Source: SLJN01 sp964505385 (GTDB lineage: Bacteria; Bacteroidota; Rhodothermia; Balneolales; Natronogracilivirgulaceae). From it: a stretch of 64,000 bases of DNA. The notes beneath the pieces were generated by a model. It was not told where the DNA came from. It worked only from the letters and a program-made list of their open reading frames with translations, and did not search any database. Positions 17,845 to 25,873 of the stretch are shown one piece after another. Where the stretch lies: assembly GCA_964505385.1 (NCBI GenBank), contig CAZDIA010000007.1, positions 1 to 64,000 of the forward strand, given 5' to 3'. Both the position numbers and the translations under genes were made by a program. Each line of letters opens with the position of its first letter. Positions within the stretch are counted from its first letter, which is position 1.

Positions 17845-18905
17845 TGCATATAAAAGAACAAAACGGGCAGATTACTCAGATAGAAGATTTTCATCCCGAA
17901 CTGGATATTCTCAGAAATAAAACCCAAAGCCTGCGGGAATTACCGGACTTTGAGTCAAAATTGAATGAGACCGGGCTTTCCCCGCTCACTCCGACCGAGA
18001 TGGAAATCCTGCAGATTAATGTCGGCTATATGTGTAATATGACCTGCAAACACTGCCATGTGGATGCAGGGCCGCACCGTAAGGAAATCATGCCGAAAGA
18101 GATCCTGCAGCATTGTCTGGATGCAGTCGATAAAGGCGGGTTTCAAACGGTTGATATCACCGGCGGCGCCCCGGAAATGAACCCGGATTTTCGCTGGTTT
18201 GTGGATGAACTTTGCAATAGGGGCTGCCATGTTATCATTCGTTCCAACCTGACCATACTGGTTACCAATCCGACGTACCGGCAGCTTCCGGAGTTTTTTG
18301 CCGAGCGCGGTGTGGAAGTTACCTGCTCGCTGCCGTTTTACAACAAAGTTACCACTGATCGTCAGCGAGGTAAGGGCACGTATGATAAATCCGTGGAAGC
18401 GCTGCACGTTCTGAATGAGCTTGGGTATGGCAAACCGGGCACCGGTCTCGAACTAAATTTAGTGTACAACCCGGCAGGTGCATTCCTGCCACTCGGACAG
18501 GAGCAGCTGGAAAAAGATTTCAAACAGCAACTGTGGGATAAGCACGGTATTGAATTCAACAACCTGTTTACCATCACCAATCTGCCGATCAGCCGGTATC
18601 TGGACTTTCTGATACAATCCGATAACCTGGATGATTACATGACCACCCTGGTCAACGCCTATAACCCCAAAGCAGCTGAGCAGGTGATGTGCCGCAACAC
18701 CCTCTCGGTCGGCTGGGACGGTACGCTTTACGACTGCGATTTTAACCAAATGCTGACCATGCCGGTTGAGGCAGAAGGCAGCGGCCACATCCGTGATTTT
18801 GATTATGCGGAGTTGATGCAGCGCCGAATTCGCACCGGACAGCACTGTTATGGTTGCACTGCCGGCGCCGGCAGCAGCTGTGGGGGCAGCCTCGATAACG
18901 AATAA
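17844..18905 (+). CDS. arsS: Radical SAM protein ArsS (arsenosugar synthesis)
   Basis: 353 aa from ATG 17844. An N-terminal radical-SAM core carries Cys64, Cys68 and Cys71 (CNMTCKHCH), followed by TGGAPEMNPDF. The C-terminal half has DCDFNQML and a Cys-rich end, HCYGCTAGAGSSCGG, as in the DUF3641 part of ArsS. ArsS proteins transfer a 5'-deoxyadenosyl group to dimethylarsenite. The gene overlaps the preceding peroxidase-like gene by one base. No arsM methyltransferase is found beside it, which leaves the arsenic substrate source unexplained. Confidence 0.88.
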   Translation: MHIKEQNGQITQIEDFHPELDILRNKTQSLRELPDFESKLNETGLSPLTPTEMEILQINVGYMCNMTCKHCHVDAGPHRKEIMPKEILQHCLDAVDKGGFQTVDITGGAPEMNPDFRWFVDELCNRGCHVIIRSNLTILVTNPTYRQLPEFFAERGVEVTCSLPFYNKVTTDRQRGKGTYDKSVEALHVLNELGYGKPGTGLELNLVYNPAGAFLPLGQEQLEKDFKQQLWDKHGIEFNNLFTITNLPISRYLDFLIQSDNLDDYMTTLVNAYNPKAAEQVMCRNTLSVGWDGTLYDCDFNQMLTMPVEAEGSGHIRDFDYAELMQRRIRTGQHCYGCTAGAGSSCGGSLDNE

Positions 18906-18999
18906 TTTTCAAATCCATCCCGGATTTCAGTTTGCAGAATCCGATTCCTTCGATTCCTGACATGAAATGCGGTTTAATTCTAAAATCAATAATTCTCTT

Positions 19000-19413
19000 A
19001 TGAAAACCCTTCAAACTGTAGCACTTGCACTATTAATCGGCCTTTCCGGCCTTGCCTATTCGAAACCGGTTATGGCTGAAAACCCTGCTGATGATCTCGA
19101 ATTAATTGCCGTACGTATGTATGCCGACTGGTGCGGCTACTGCAAAGAGCTCGACAGCAAACTTGATGAAATCAAAACCGATTTTGAAGATACCGGTGTA
19201 TGGTTTACCTACTTCGATATCACGGATGATTTTATGCATAAGCAAACCCGCTTCCAGGCTGCTAAACTTGATCTTACCTACATATACGAAGAATACCATG
19301 AACAAACCGGTATAATGCTTCTGGTTAATCCGGAAAATGGTGAAGTGATTGATAAAGTGACCTCTGAGCCTGCCAAGGAGGATATCAAAGCTCAAATTAA
19401 AGGACATCTTTAA
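19000..19413 (+). CDS. Secreted thioredoxin-like protein
   Basis: 137 aa from ATG 19000; an earlier in-frame ATG at 18967 lies before the signal peptide. Residues 1-25 form a Sec signal ending near VMAEN. The mature part has the thioredoxin redox motif YADWCGYCKELD and a later segment with a GEVIDKV strand, but no canonical cis-Pro loop. It is predicted to act in the periplasm as a thiol-disulfide protein. It follows arsS by 94 bases, so it may be part of the same transcript. A terminator-like hairpin follows. Confidence 0.82.
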   Translation: MKTLQTVALALLIGLSGLAYSKPVMAENPADDLELIAVRMYADWCGYCKELDSKLDEIKTDFEDTGVWFTYFDITDDFMHKQTRFQAAKLDLTYIYEEYHEQTGIMLLVNPENGEVIDKVTSEPAKEDIKAQIKGHL

Positions 19414-19433
19414 TTACAACTCATTAAACCGAT

Positions 19434-19467
19434 AGCGGCCGGTCGGAAAAACAGCTCTCCGGCCGCT
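19434..19467 (+). terminator. GC-rich hairpin after the thioredoxin-like gene
   Basis: AGCGGCCGG (19434-19442) pairs perfectly with CCGGCCGCT (19459-19467), with a 16-base loop. It is followed by a short T-containing stretch (TATTTAC), so it is a plausible but not ideal intrinsic terminator. Confidence 0.6.
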
Positions 19468-19518
19468 TATTTACAAAATTGTTCTTTTTAATAACCATCA
19501 CCAAAACAAATAACTCCT

Positions 19519-19872
19519 ATGAAAGTCGGCATTGTAATCTTAGCAGACACGGAAACTAAAGAAGCGCTCGGCCGCGTATTGAATGCACTGGAATTCGCCA
19601 AGGAACTAAAAGAAAACAATGATGAGGTACGAGTTGTTTTTGACGGCGCGGCCGTAAAATGGCTGCCGGAAATTTCTGATGGTGAACACTACGTCAATCC
19701 TTTGTATGAAGCTGTAAAAGATAAGGTGGACGGAGCGTGCAGCTACTGTGCATCTGCTTTTGGTGTAAGACAAAAACTCAAACAACTAAATATTACCTTT
19801 CTGGATGATTTTGATGACCATCCCAGTCTGCGTAATTTGATTAAAGATGGGTATCAAGTAGTTACTTTCTGA
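19519..19872 (+). CDS. DsrE-family protein
   Basis: 117 aa single-domain DsrE/DsrF-like fold. The N-terminal strand KVGIVILADTE is followed by a helix (ALGRVLNALEFAKELKE), and a conserved DGACSYCASAFGVR segment carries two cysteines (CSYC). DsrE-fold proteins typically take part in sulfur relay or persulfide transfer, but small stand-alone members like this are uncharacterised. It lies downstream of the arsS-thioredoxin group but beyond a hairpin, so co-transcription is uncertain. Confidence 0.82.
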   Translation: MKVGIVILADTETKEALGRVLNALEFAKELKENNDEVRVVFDGAAVKWLPEISDGEHYVNPLYEAVKDKVDGACSYCASAFGVRQKLKQLNITFLDDFDDHPSLRNLIKDGYQVVTF

Positions 19873-20008
19873 TTTGTGCCTCTCAGAAAACGCTAATATC
19901 TTCGTTCCGCCCGCCTTGATCCTGGCGTTATCTTAGGGCACTTATAGTTTTCTTACAGACACTAATCACGACCAATTCAAACAAATCAGGAGGTGTTTGA
20001 AATAAATC

Positions 20009-20773
20009 ATGAAAAGCAAAAATATTGAGTTTCAGGGAAGCTCAGGAGTTAACTTAGCAGCACGCATTGATATGCCGGACTCCGAAAAGCCGACAGCTAC
20101 ATTGCTCTTTGCTCATTGCTTTACCTGTAATAAAAATCTTAAGGCAGTCGGGCATATTACCCGTGCACTTACCCGGCAGGATATCGGTGTCTTCCGCTTT
20201 GATTTTACCGGACTCGGAGAAAGCGAAGGGGATTTTGCAGAGTCAACATTTTCTACGGATGTCGCAGATCTCGTTGCTGCCGCTAAATATATGAAACAGG
20301 AATGGATTGCCCCATCCATCATTATGGGACATTCCCTTGGCGGAGCCGCTGCACTTCAGGCAGCTGCGCAAATAGACTCCACACAAGCTGTCTGCACGGT
20401 TGGCAGTCCTTGTAATCCTCAGCATGTAGAACACCTGCTTTCGGACAAAAAAGAGGAGATAGAGCGTAAAGGCGAGGCAAATGTAGTACTCGCAGGGCGC
20501 CCCTTTAAGATCAAAAAGAAATTCCTTGATGATTTGGATCAACAGGTAATGGACGGGGTCATCCAAAACCTCAACCGGGCACTTTTGATTTTTCACTCAC
20601 CCGTGGATCAAACAGTAAGCATCGATAATGCAGCACATATTTACAAAATGGCACGGCATCCGAAAAGTTTTGTCTCTCTTGATGATGCCGATCACTTACT
20701 GATGAAGGAAGAAGATGCCGTCTATGTCGGCGAGGTAACGACCGCATGGGCAAGCCGCTATTTTAGAGACTAA
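20009..20773 (+). CDS. Alpha/beta hydrolase
   Basis: 254 aa alpha/beta-hydrolase fold. The nucleophile elbow is GHSLGG with Ser109. The oxyanion region is FAHCFTCNKN, and the likely acid and base are in SPVDQTVS and DDADHLL near the C-terminus. Proteins with this FAHCFTCNKN opening are often fused to a C-terminal OsmC domain; here the OsmC part is missing and the frame ends cleanly at a terminator. About 200 bases downstream is a decayed copy of its own first part. Confidence 0.85.
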   Translation: MKSKNIEFQGSSGVNLAARIDMPDSEKPTATLLFAHCFTCNKNLKAVGHITRALTRQDIGVFRFDFTGLGESEGDFAESTFSTDVADLVAAAKYMKQEWIAPSIIMGHSLGGAAALQAAAQIDSTQAVCTVGSPCNPQHVEHLLSDKKEEIERKGEANVVLAGRPFKIKKKFLDDLDQQVMDGVIQNLNRALLIFHSPVDQTVSIDNAAHIYKMARHPKSFVSLDDADHLLMKEEDAVYVGEVTTAWASRYFRD

Positions 20774-20797
20774 TAATTTCTCAAAAAATGATAAACG

Positions 20798-20823
20798 CCG
20801 ACAGGTCCGGTGGACGCTGTCGG
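20798..20823 (+). terminator. Hairpin after the alpha/beta hydrolase gene
   Basis: CCGACAG and an inner GTCC pair with GGAC and CTGTCGG (one-base bulge, GGT loop). The hairpin is followed by ATTTAAAAAA. It lies 25 bases past the hydrolase stop codon. Confidence 0.65.
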
Positions 20824-20977
20824 ATTTAAAAAAGCCCTCCCGAATATTGGCGAAAATTTTCTGACCACAAACGGTTGAAGTGAAATTTTAAGCGCCTAAA
20901 AAATCCCTGCCCTTGGATTTTCTCTTTTTCAAAATGATATCGCACTATAAAATATTACGAGATATCATCATGAAACG

Positions 20978-21160
20978 ATGAAAGAAATAATACAGAATTC
21001 AAAGGCAGCCCGGAGGCTCACTTATTTGCACCCATTGATATGCCGGACTTTGAAAAGCCTGCAAATACATTATGACTTGCAAATTGCTTCACCTGTAATA
21101 AAAACCTCAGAGCTTTCGGTCAAACACCCCGCTTACGTGTAGCTCATCTCTTGGCGGACC
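20978..21160 (+). pseudogene. Decayed partial copy of the alpha/beta hydrolase gene
   Basis: From ATG 20978 the DNA aligns with the first 50 or so codons of the hydrolase at 20009. Shared stretches include ATTGATATGCCGGACT, GAAAAGCC, and ACCTGTAATAAAAA, but an in-frame stop and indels interrupt it. After about 21130 the match jumps to the nucleophile-elbow region (CTTGGCGGA at 21150), implying an internal deletion of about 50 codons. The rest of the 20774-21382 spacer holds only the terminator and no other gene. Confidence 0.8.
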
Positions 21161-21382
21161 GATTTTTAATCCGGGGAATCATAAAAAACAGTGGTGAATG
21201 GCAGTAAGATTGATGATACTAATATCGAACTTTGTTTTCTGCATAGAAAAGTTGAGTCTTCATAGGTTATGGAACCTATCAACCGGATACAAATATCAAT
21301 GATACCTGTTTACACTGGCACCTGTTTCAGGAAACTATATTCTCAAAGGTCTATTTTTAAGTACTAAGCGCTTACATATATT

Positions 21383-22684
21383 TTACAGTTCACCAATAAA
21401 TTTCCTCAGATATTTGTAATTATCCATCAGCTCTCCTTTGTGCACAATGGTGGCGCGCTTCAGGTCTTCGGGGAGGTTTAGTTCTTCAAATCCGACCGAA
21501 AAATCAGCGTCAGCGAGCGGTTTGATGAACGGCTTGAGAGCAGCACTGAAATGTTCAGAAGATTCCCGCGGAAGTTCACTTGGCAGAATATCCACGGCCA
21601 TCACCGCAATTCCATCGCCTTCAAATCCCATTTTAAATGAATCGGTTTCAGGATGATAAACGAAAACCGGATCCTCAATTTCCGTGGCTTTCTCTGTGCA
21701 TTCTATTGATCCGTGTACGTCGCAGGTGATATCACCGATCACTTCCAGGTTCAGCTGATTGGCCTCCGCCTGCTTTTTCAGCCAGGATTTTTTGATGAGC
21801 TTTGGGTAACGCTCATCCCAATAAATGCCATTAACAAACACATTTATGTCCGGCAGAAATTCTTCGATTTCAGATCGATACTGTTCCGGAAATTCAAAAT
21901 AGTGATACAAATCAAATTCTCTGCCCTCAGTGTTCTTCAGATAATCTTCCGGAAGGATATTTGTGGTCAAAATATCGGCATCAGTCGGATAATCTTTATT
22001 CTTCAGTTGTTGCGGTTTGATTTTTTTGCCTTCCAGCAAATTCAGAATTTCCAAAGCTCCCTGGGATACGTTTCCGTCACCTGTAACTGCAAAAACCAGT
22101 GGTTTCATGGGCTCGGGTAGCCCTTTTTCCTGAATCAACTCAGAAACACGCTTGATAGCGGTTTTGGCTTCAGCGAGTGAATGGTAACGAAAGACTTGCT
22201 TCAACTCTGAAAACGGATTTTCCACCCCAAGCTCTTTGTAGCGCTGACCGGTTGCCCAGAGTGTGTTAATCATGCCTGCCAATCCCGCATGTCGCCCGAA
22301 AAAGATGAGCCGGCTGCCCTTTTCATCCGTAATTTTTTCATAATCAATTAAGGTGCTGCCAGCTTTCATCAGATTGCGGAGCATCGGCATGTTTGAAGGC
22401 TGCCCTTTGATAACATGAGAAAAATAGAGATATACTTTGCCCGGCTCAAAATAGGTTTCCGGCATCTCTTTCACTCCCAAAATCACATCACAGTTTTTCA
22501 TGTTATTTACAATGGAAGCGCCCGCATTTTGAAATTCCTGATCCGAAAAAACTCGTTTGGAGGACGACTCAACAAAAATCTCAATTTGATGATTTTGCAC
22601 CAAATCAATCACATCCTCAGGTACAAGCGGCGTCCTTCGTTCAAGATTGTACTTATCCTCGTGGCGAATTCCGATTTTATTCAT
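21383..22684 (-). CDS. Lysine-ketoglutarate reductase-like (saccharopine dehydrogenase N-terminal type)
   Basis: 433 aa. The N-terminus NKIGIRHEDKYNLERRTPLVPEDV and the later GVKEMPETYFEPGKVYLYFSH and LIFFGRHAGLAGMINTLW match the alanine-dehydrogenase-like lysine-2-oxoglutarate reductase half of the bifunctional aminoadipic semialdehyde synthase. A dinucleotide-fold segment VFAVTGDGNVSQGALEIL lies near residue 200. The saccharopine-oxidising half is not fused and is not in the window. The predicted reaction is lysine plus 2-oxoglutarate to saccharopine (lysine catabolism); this is inferred from family similarity only. Confidence 0.8.
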   Translation of the reverse strand: MNKIGIRHEDKYNLERRTPLVPEDVIDLVQNHQIEIFVESSSKRVFSDQEFQNAGASIVNNMKNCDVILGVKEMPETYFEPGKVYLYFSHVIKGQPSNMPMLRNLMKAGSTLIDYEKITDEKGSRLIFFGRHAGLAGMINTLWATGQRYKELGVENPFSELKQVFRYHSLAEAKTAIKRVSELIQEKGLPEPMKPLVFAVTGDGNVSQGALEILNLLEGKKIKPQQLKNKDYPTDADILTTNILPEDYLKNTEGREFDLYHYFEFPEQYRSEIEEFLPDINVFVNGIYWDERYPKLIKKSWLKKQAEANQLNLEVIGDITCDVHGSIECTEKATEIEDPVFVYHPETDSFKMGFEGDGIAVMAVDILPSELPRESSEHFSAALKPFIKPLADADFSVGFEELNLPEDLKRATIVHKGELMDNYKYLRKFIGEL

Positions 22685-22755
22685 CGATATCTTCTATTGG
22701 TTTGATTTTTGATAATCCCTTTCCCGGCCGTATTTAACAAATCAACCTCCGCTTC

Positions 22756-23961
22756 TTACACCCGCTCCAGCACCGTAGCATATCCCTGCCCGACTCCGAC
22801 ACAAAGTGTAACCAGCGCATATTTCTTCTGCTGTTTCTGAAGCTCCAGGGCAGCCGTTTGCAGTAAACGCTGCCCCGACATGCCCAGCGGATGCCCGAGC
22901 GCTATCGCACCACCGTTGGGATTTAAGCGCGGGTCATCATCCTCCAGCCCCAGAGTCCGGGTACACGCCAGCACCTGTCCGGCAAAGGCTTCGTTGAGTT
23001 CGATGATATCCATATCGTCCAAAGTCAGACTTGCTTTTTCGAGCGCTTTTCGTGAAGCACCGACCGGGCCGATCCCCATTATCCGCGGCTCCACGCCCAC
23101 AGCGGCCGAGCTGACCACACGGACCATCGGCTTCAGGTTAAATTTAGTAGTGGCCTGCTCGGATGCGATGAGCAGTACCCCGGCGCCGTCATTGAGTCCG
23201 GAGGCGTTTCCGGCGGTAACCGAACCATCTTTTCGGAAGGCCGGTCGCAGTTTCGCCAGCTTTTCCGGTGACGTATTCGGTTTGATGAATTCGTCTTTAT
23301 CAAAAATAATCGGATCGGATTTGCGCTGCGGAATTTCTACCGGCATGATCTCATTCCCCAGCCGGCCGGATTCCTGCGCCGCTTTCGCTTTCATCTGCGA
23401 GTTATAGGCAAATGCGTCCTGATCTTCCCTGCTGATCCCGTGCTGTTCTACCAGATTTTCCGCCGTTTCGCCCATCCCTTCAGTACCATACACCTCCTTC
23501 ATCTTCGGATGAATAAACCGCCATCCGAAACTGGAATCATGCATTTCGGCATCGCGCCCGAACGGTTTGGACACTTTCGAAATCACCCACGGCCCGCGTG
23601 TCATGTTCTCCACCCCGCCGGACAGAAACAGCTCACCGTCGCCGGTCTGTATCGCCCGGTGCGCCTGTATAGCCGCCGACATTCCTGAGGCGCACAACCG
23701 GTTGACCGTCTCTCCCGGCACCGTGTACGGTATATCCGCCAGCAGCAGCGCCATCCGCGCCACGTTCCGGTTGTCCTCCCCCGCTTGATTGGTGCACCCC
23801 ATGATCACATCATCAATAGCTTCGGAATCTACCGGGGAATTGCGCTTTAAAATTTCTTTAAGCACCATCGCCGCCAGATCATCGGTGCGAATCGTAGAAA
23901 GCGATCCGGTAAAACTTCCCACAGGGGTGCGGATGGCGTCGATTATGTAGGTTTCGGGCAT
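22756..23961 (-). CDS. Acetyl-CoA acyltransferase (3-oxoadipyl-CoA thiolase-like)
   Basis: 401 aa thiolase. The acylation cysteine is in VNRLCASGM (about residue 88-90). The later active-site motifs are NEAFAGQV, NPNGGAIALGHPLG and the proton-accepting cysteine in LVTLCVGVGQG. The sequence resembles the PcaF/PaaJ type, and the neighbouring PaaI-like thioesterase on the same strand supports a role in phenylacetate or adipate breakdown, although no paa oxygenase genes are in the window. A 33-bp inverted repeat separates it from the thioesterase upstream. Confidence 0.9.
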   Translation of the reverse strand: MPETYIIDAIRTPVGSFTGSLSTIRTDDLAAMVLKEILKRNSPVDSEAIDDVIMGCTNQAGEDNRNVARMALLLADIPYTVPGETVNRLCASGMSAAIQAHRAIQTGDGELFLSGGVENMTRGPWVISKVSKPFGRDAEMHDSSFGWRFIHPKMKEVYGTEGMGETAENLVEQHGISREDQDAFAYNSQMKAKAAQESGRLGNEIMPVEIPQRKSDPIIFDKDEFIKPNTSPEKLAKLRPAFRKDGSVTAGNASGLNDGAGVLLIASEQATTKFNLKPMVRVVSSAAVGVEPRIMGIGPVGASRKALEKASLTLDDMDIIELNEAFAGQVLACTRTLGLEDDDPRLNPNGGAIALGHPLGMSGQRLLQTAALELQKQQKKYALVTLCVGVGQGYATVLERV

Positions 23962-23980
23962 GGTTATAGAATTAATTAAA

Positions 23981-24132
23981 GTGACAAAGTAACTGAGTGA
24001 CAGAGTGACAAAGCTGGTATTTATAAAGCTTGTCTCATCCTAAAAATTTATAGCATGAGATTCTGAAGATTAAAAGAGATTATCAAGTGCACTTTGTTAC
24101 TTTGTTACTCTGTCACTCAGTTACTTTGTCAC
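23981..24132. repeat. 33-bp inverted repeat of GTGACAAAG/GTAACTGA units
   Basis: The left arm 23981-24013 (starting GTGACAAAGTAACTGAGTGA) and the right arm 24100-24132 are complementary over 33 bases with one mismatch, separated by 86 bases. The arms themselves consist of degenerate 8-9-base units. The element fills the whole spacer between the thiolase and the thioesterase. Confidence 0.9.
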
Positions 24133-24134
24133 CT

Positions 24135-24542
24135 TCACACCCCAAACTCCTTCTTCGTCCGATAAACCGTTCCATTAAAATAGGCCACATATTCGGAGTT
24201 TTGATTCATCACACTCACCCGGTAATGGCCTATTCTGTTGGAAGCACGCAATTCTTCGGCAACGGCAATAAGTCTGTCACCTGCAATGATTTTCTCGGTA
24301 TAATTAATGCTGTTTTCCACAGACATCGCAATACGTCCGTGGGAGTTAGCTGCAAAGGCGAGAGCGCTGTCGGCCAGGGAAAAGGCGATGCCACCGTGTG
24401 CGACGTGAAATCCGTTGGTCATCTCCTGCCGGACCTCCATCCTCAGCTTGCAATAACCCGGATCTACATCTACCACTTCGATGCCAAGCCACTGGCTGAA
24501 AGCATCATTCTCGAGCATGTGTTGGACATATTTGTTGTTCAT
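24135..24542 (-). CDS. PaaI-like hotdog-fold thioesterase
   Basis: 135 aa single hotdog domain. The hallmark GFHVAHGGIAFSLADSALAFAAN (about residues 44-66) contains the catalytic HGG and acidic residue of PaaI-type hydroxyphenylacetyl-CoA thioesterases. The N-terminal DAFSQWLGIEVVDVDPGY is also typical. It is followed on the same strand by a PcaF/PaaJ-like thiolase. Together they suggest a remnant or satellite of a phenylacetyl-CoA-type pathway. The start ATG at 24542 has no upstream alternative. Confidence 0.87.
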   Translation of the reverse strand: MNNKYVQHMLENDAFSQWLGIEVVDVDPGYCKLRMEVRQEMTNGFHVAHGGIAFSLADSALAFAANSHGRIAMSVENSINYTEKIIAGDRLIAVAEELRASNRIGHYRVSVMNQNSEYVAYFNGTVYRTKKEFGV

Positions 24543-24750
24543 GTTATCAAAGCCCTGATTAGAGCATATTTTTGCGGATATGTATTCTGATAAACTTTAG
24601 TAATGCAGACCCATTAAATCTGACCATCTTAAATAATTGGTTTCAATATAATACAGAGATGGAAAAGTTCTAAAGCTTAAATAATAGATACGTTGAGCTT
24701 CCCATACGTTTTGTATATTGAGGCTAATGCAATAACGAATCTAATGAGCT

Positions 24751-25065
24751 ATGGCTGAAGTTATCGGTCACTTAACAAAAGAGGAAAAAGAGACGATCAA
24801 ATCGTTGCTGAGTCGCTATTTTAAAGATTCAGAGGTTGTGTGCTATGCATTCGGTTCGGCGGCAAGAGGCGATCTTCGGTTATCTTCAGATATTGATTTG
24901 TTAATTGAAGCTCCGCAAGATATCAGGGCGGAACTGAGTTTATTCCGGGAAGATCTCGAAGATTCAAATCTGCTTAGAAACGTGGATGTTGTCTGGTATC
25001 GCGATGCACCGGAGCAGCTGCTGAAAAACCTAAAAAAAGAAGGGGAAATCCTGTGGAGAAGCTGA
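24751..25065 (+). CDS. MntA-type nucleotidyltransferase antitoxin
   Basis: 104 aa minimal nucleotidyltransferase. The motif GSX10DXD is exact (Gly35-Ser36, Asp47, Asp49), and a third acidic residue, Asp79, sits in NVDVVWY. In MntA/HepT pairs this enzyme AMPylates a tyrosine of the HEPN toxin and so neutralises it. The gene overlaps the HEPN gene by 13 bases. Family and architecture are clear; the neutralisation mechanism is inferred from described pairs. Confidence 0.88.
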   Translation: MAEVIGHLTKEEKETIKSLLSRYFKDSEVVCYAFGSAARGDLRLSSDIDLLIEAPQDIRAELSLFREDLEDSNLLRNVDVVWYRDAPEQLLKNLKKEGEILWRS

Positions 25066-25448
25066 ATTACCATCTTGAAAACTTTGACAAAGCATTGAAT
25101 AGTCTGCAAAATATACAGGACGAGGCTTTTTCCTTAATTGTAAGAGACGCCGCACTTCAACGATTTAAACACACCGTTAAATTATTCTGGAAGACTCTTA
25201 AACGGGTTCTCCTCCATTATGAAGGTATAGATTGCGCCTCACCCAAAAAATGTATCCGTGAAGCAAAAAATCTCCGGTGGCTTACGTCTGATGATACCGA
25301 AACTGCATTGATGATGATTGATGATCGCAACCTGATAAGTCATACCTATGTCGAGGAGATTGCGCAGAGGATATTTAATAATATACCAACCTATATTTCT
25401 TTGCTGAAAAAGGTCCGCCTCAACGTTTTTAACAGTAGATTTGCGTGA
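25053..25448 (+). CDS. HepT-type HEPN toxin
   Basis: 131 aa all-helical HEPN protein of the HI0074 (nucleotidyltransferase substrate-binding) type. It starts with GTG at 25053 inside the nucleotidyltransferase gene. The ribonuclease motif RX4HXY is intact: Arg92, His97 and Tyr99 in DDRNLISHTYV, Tyr99 being the residue that MntA-like partners modify. Together with the preceding gene it forms a complete type VII-like toxin-antitoxin pair. No mobile-element sequence is visible around it, but a degenerate repeat region follows. Confidence 0.88.
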   Translation: MEKLNYHLENFDKALNSLQNIQDEAFSLIVRDAALQRFKHTVKLFWKTLKRVLLHYEGIDCASPKKCIREAKNLRWLTSDDTETALMMIDDRNLISHTYVEEIAQRIFNNIPTYISLLKKVRLNVFNSRFA

Positions 25449-25560
25449 GCTTTTTTATACTATGAAGTAGAATCGAAGTATCTGCGAAACTCAGTGAGAA
25501 AATGTATGTTCGTACTTATCGCCTACCTTAGGTCCGGAAGTTTATGCAATTGCAGGAAAT

Positions 25561-25665
25561 TTCACCACCACGAGCACCACGGTGACACCACGTGCACAAC
25601 GAAAGAATCATTATTAATAAAACATAGTGCCCGTTGTGCCTTCTTTGTGTCCGTTGTGGTTAGAC
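25561..25665. repeat. Degenerate CACCACGAG / CGTTGTGG inverted repeat
   Basis: CACCACGAGCACCACGG-like units (25563-25601) are followed about 30 bases later by the roughly complementary CGTTGTGCCTTCTTTGTGTC and CGTTGTGG (25632-25660). Pairing is imperfect. The 25449-25811 spacer also holds short CTGCG-rich low-complexity stretches (near 25480 and 25735) and no convincing gene. Confidence 0.75.
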
Positions 25666-25811
25666 AGATAGAAAGTTTCACCAAAACGATCACAAAAAGG
25701 ACAGCCCGATATAAGCCAGAACAGCCTCGATTTATGCGCAGTGCGCAGATGCTTAATATACTATACTGCTAATTAGAATCGAACTCAGGTTTGAAAAAGC
25801 ACAGGAAGAAA

Positions 25812-25848
25812 AAAAAGCTCTGCCGGGATATTTCCGGCAGAGCTTTTT
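25812..25848 (-). terminator. Perfect 15-bp terminator of the floA transcript
   Basis: AAAAAGCTCTGCCGG (25812-25826) pairs perfectly with CCGGCAGAGCTTTTT (25834-25848) with a 7-base loop. Flanking A and T runs make it work in both directions. It lies 26 bases after the floA stop codon. Confidence 0.92.
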
Positions 25849-25873
25849 GTAGTTAACTAAGTTCTTATGAATA

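Noticed and set aside
24087..24590. 167-codon plus-strand frame over the thioesterase
   Set aside because: Antisense to a clear PaaI-like gene, and its start lies in an inverted repeat.
25494..25772. 92-codon frame after the HEPN gene
   Set aside because: It runs through the CACCACGAG repeat and translates to low-complexity His/Cys-rich sequence without a recognisable domain.
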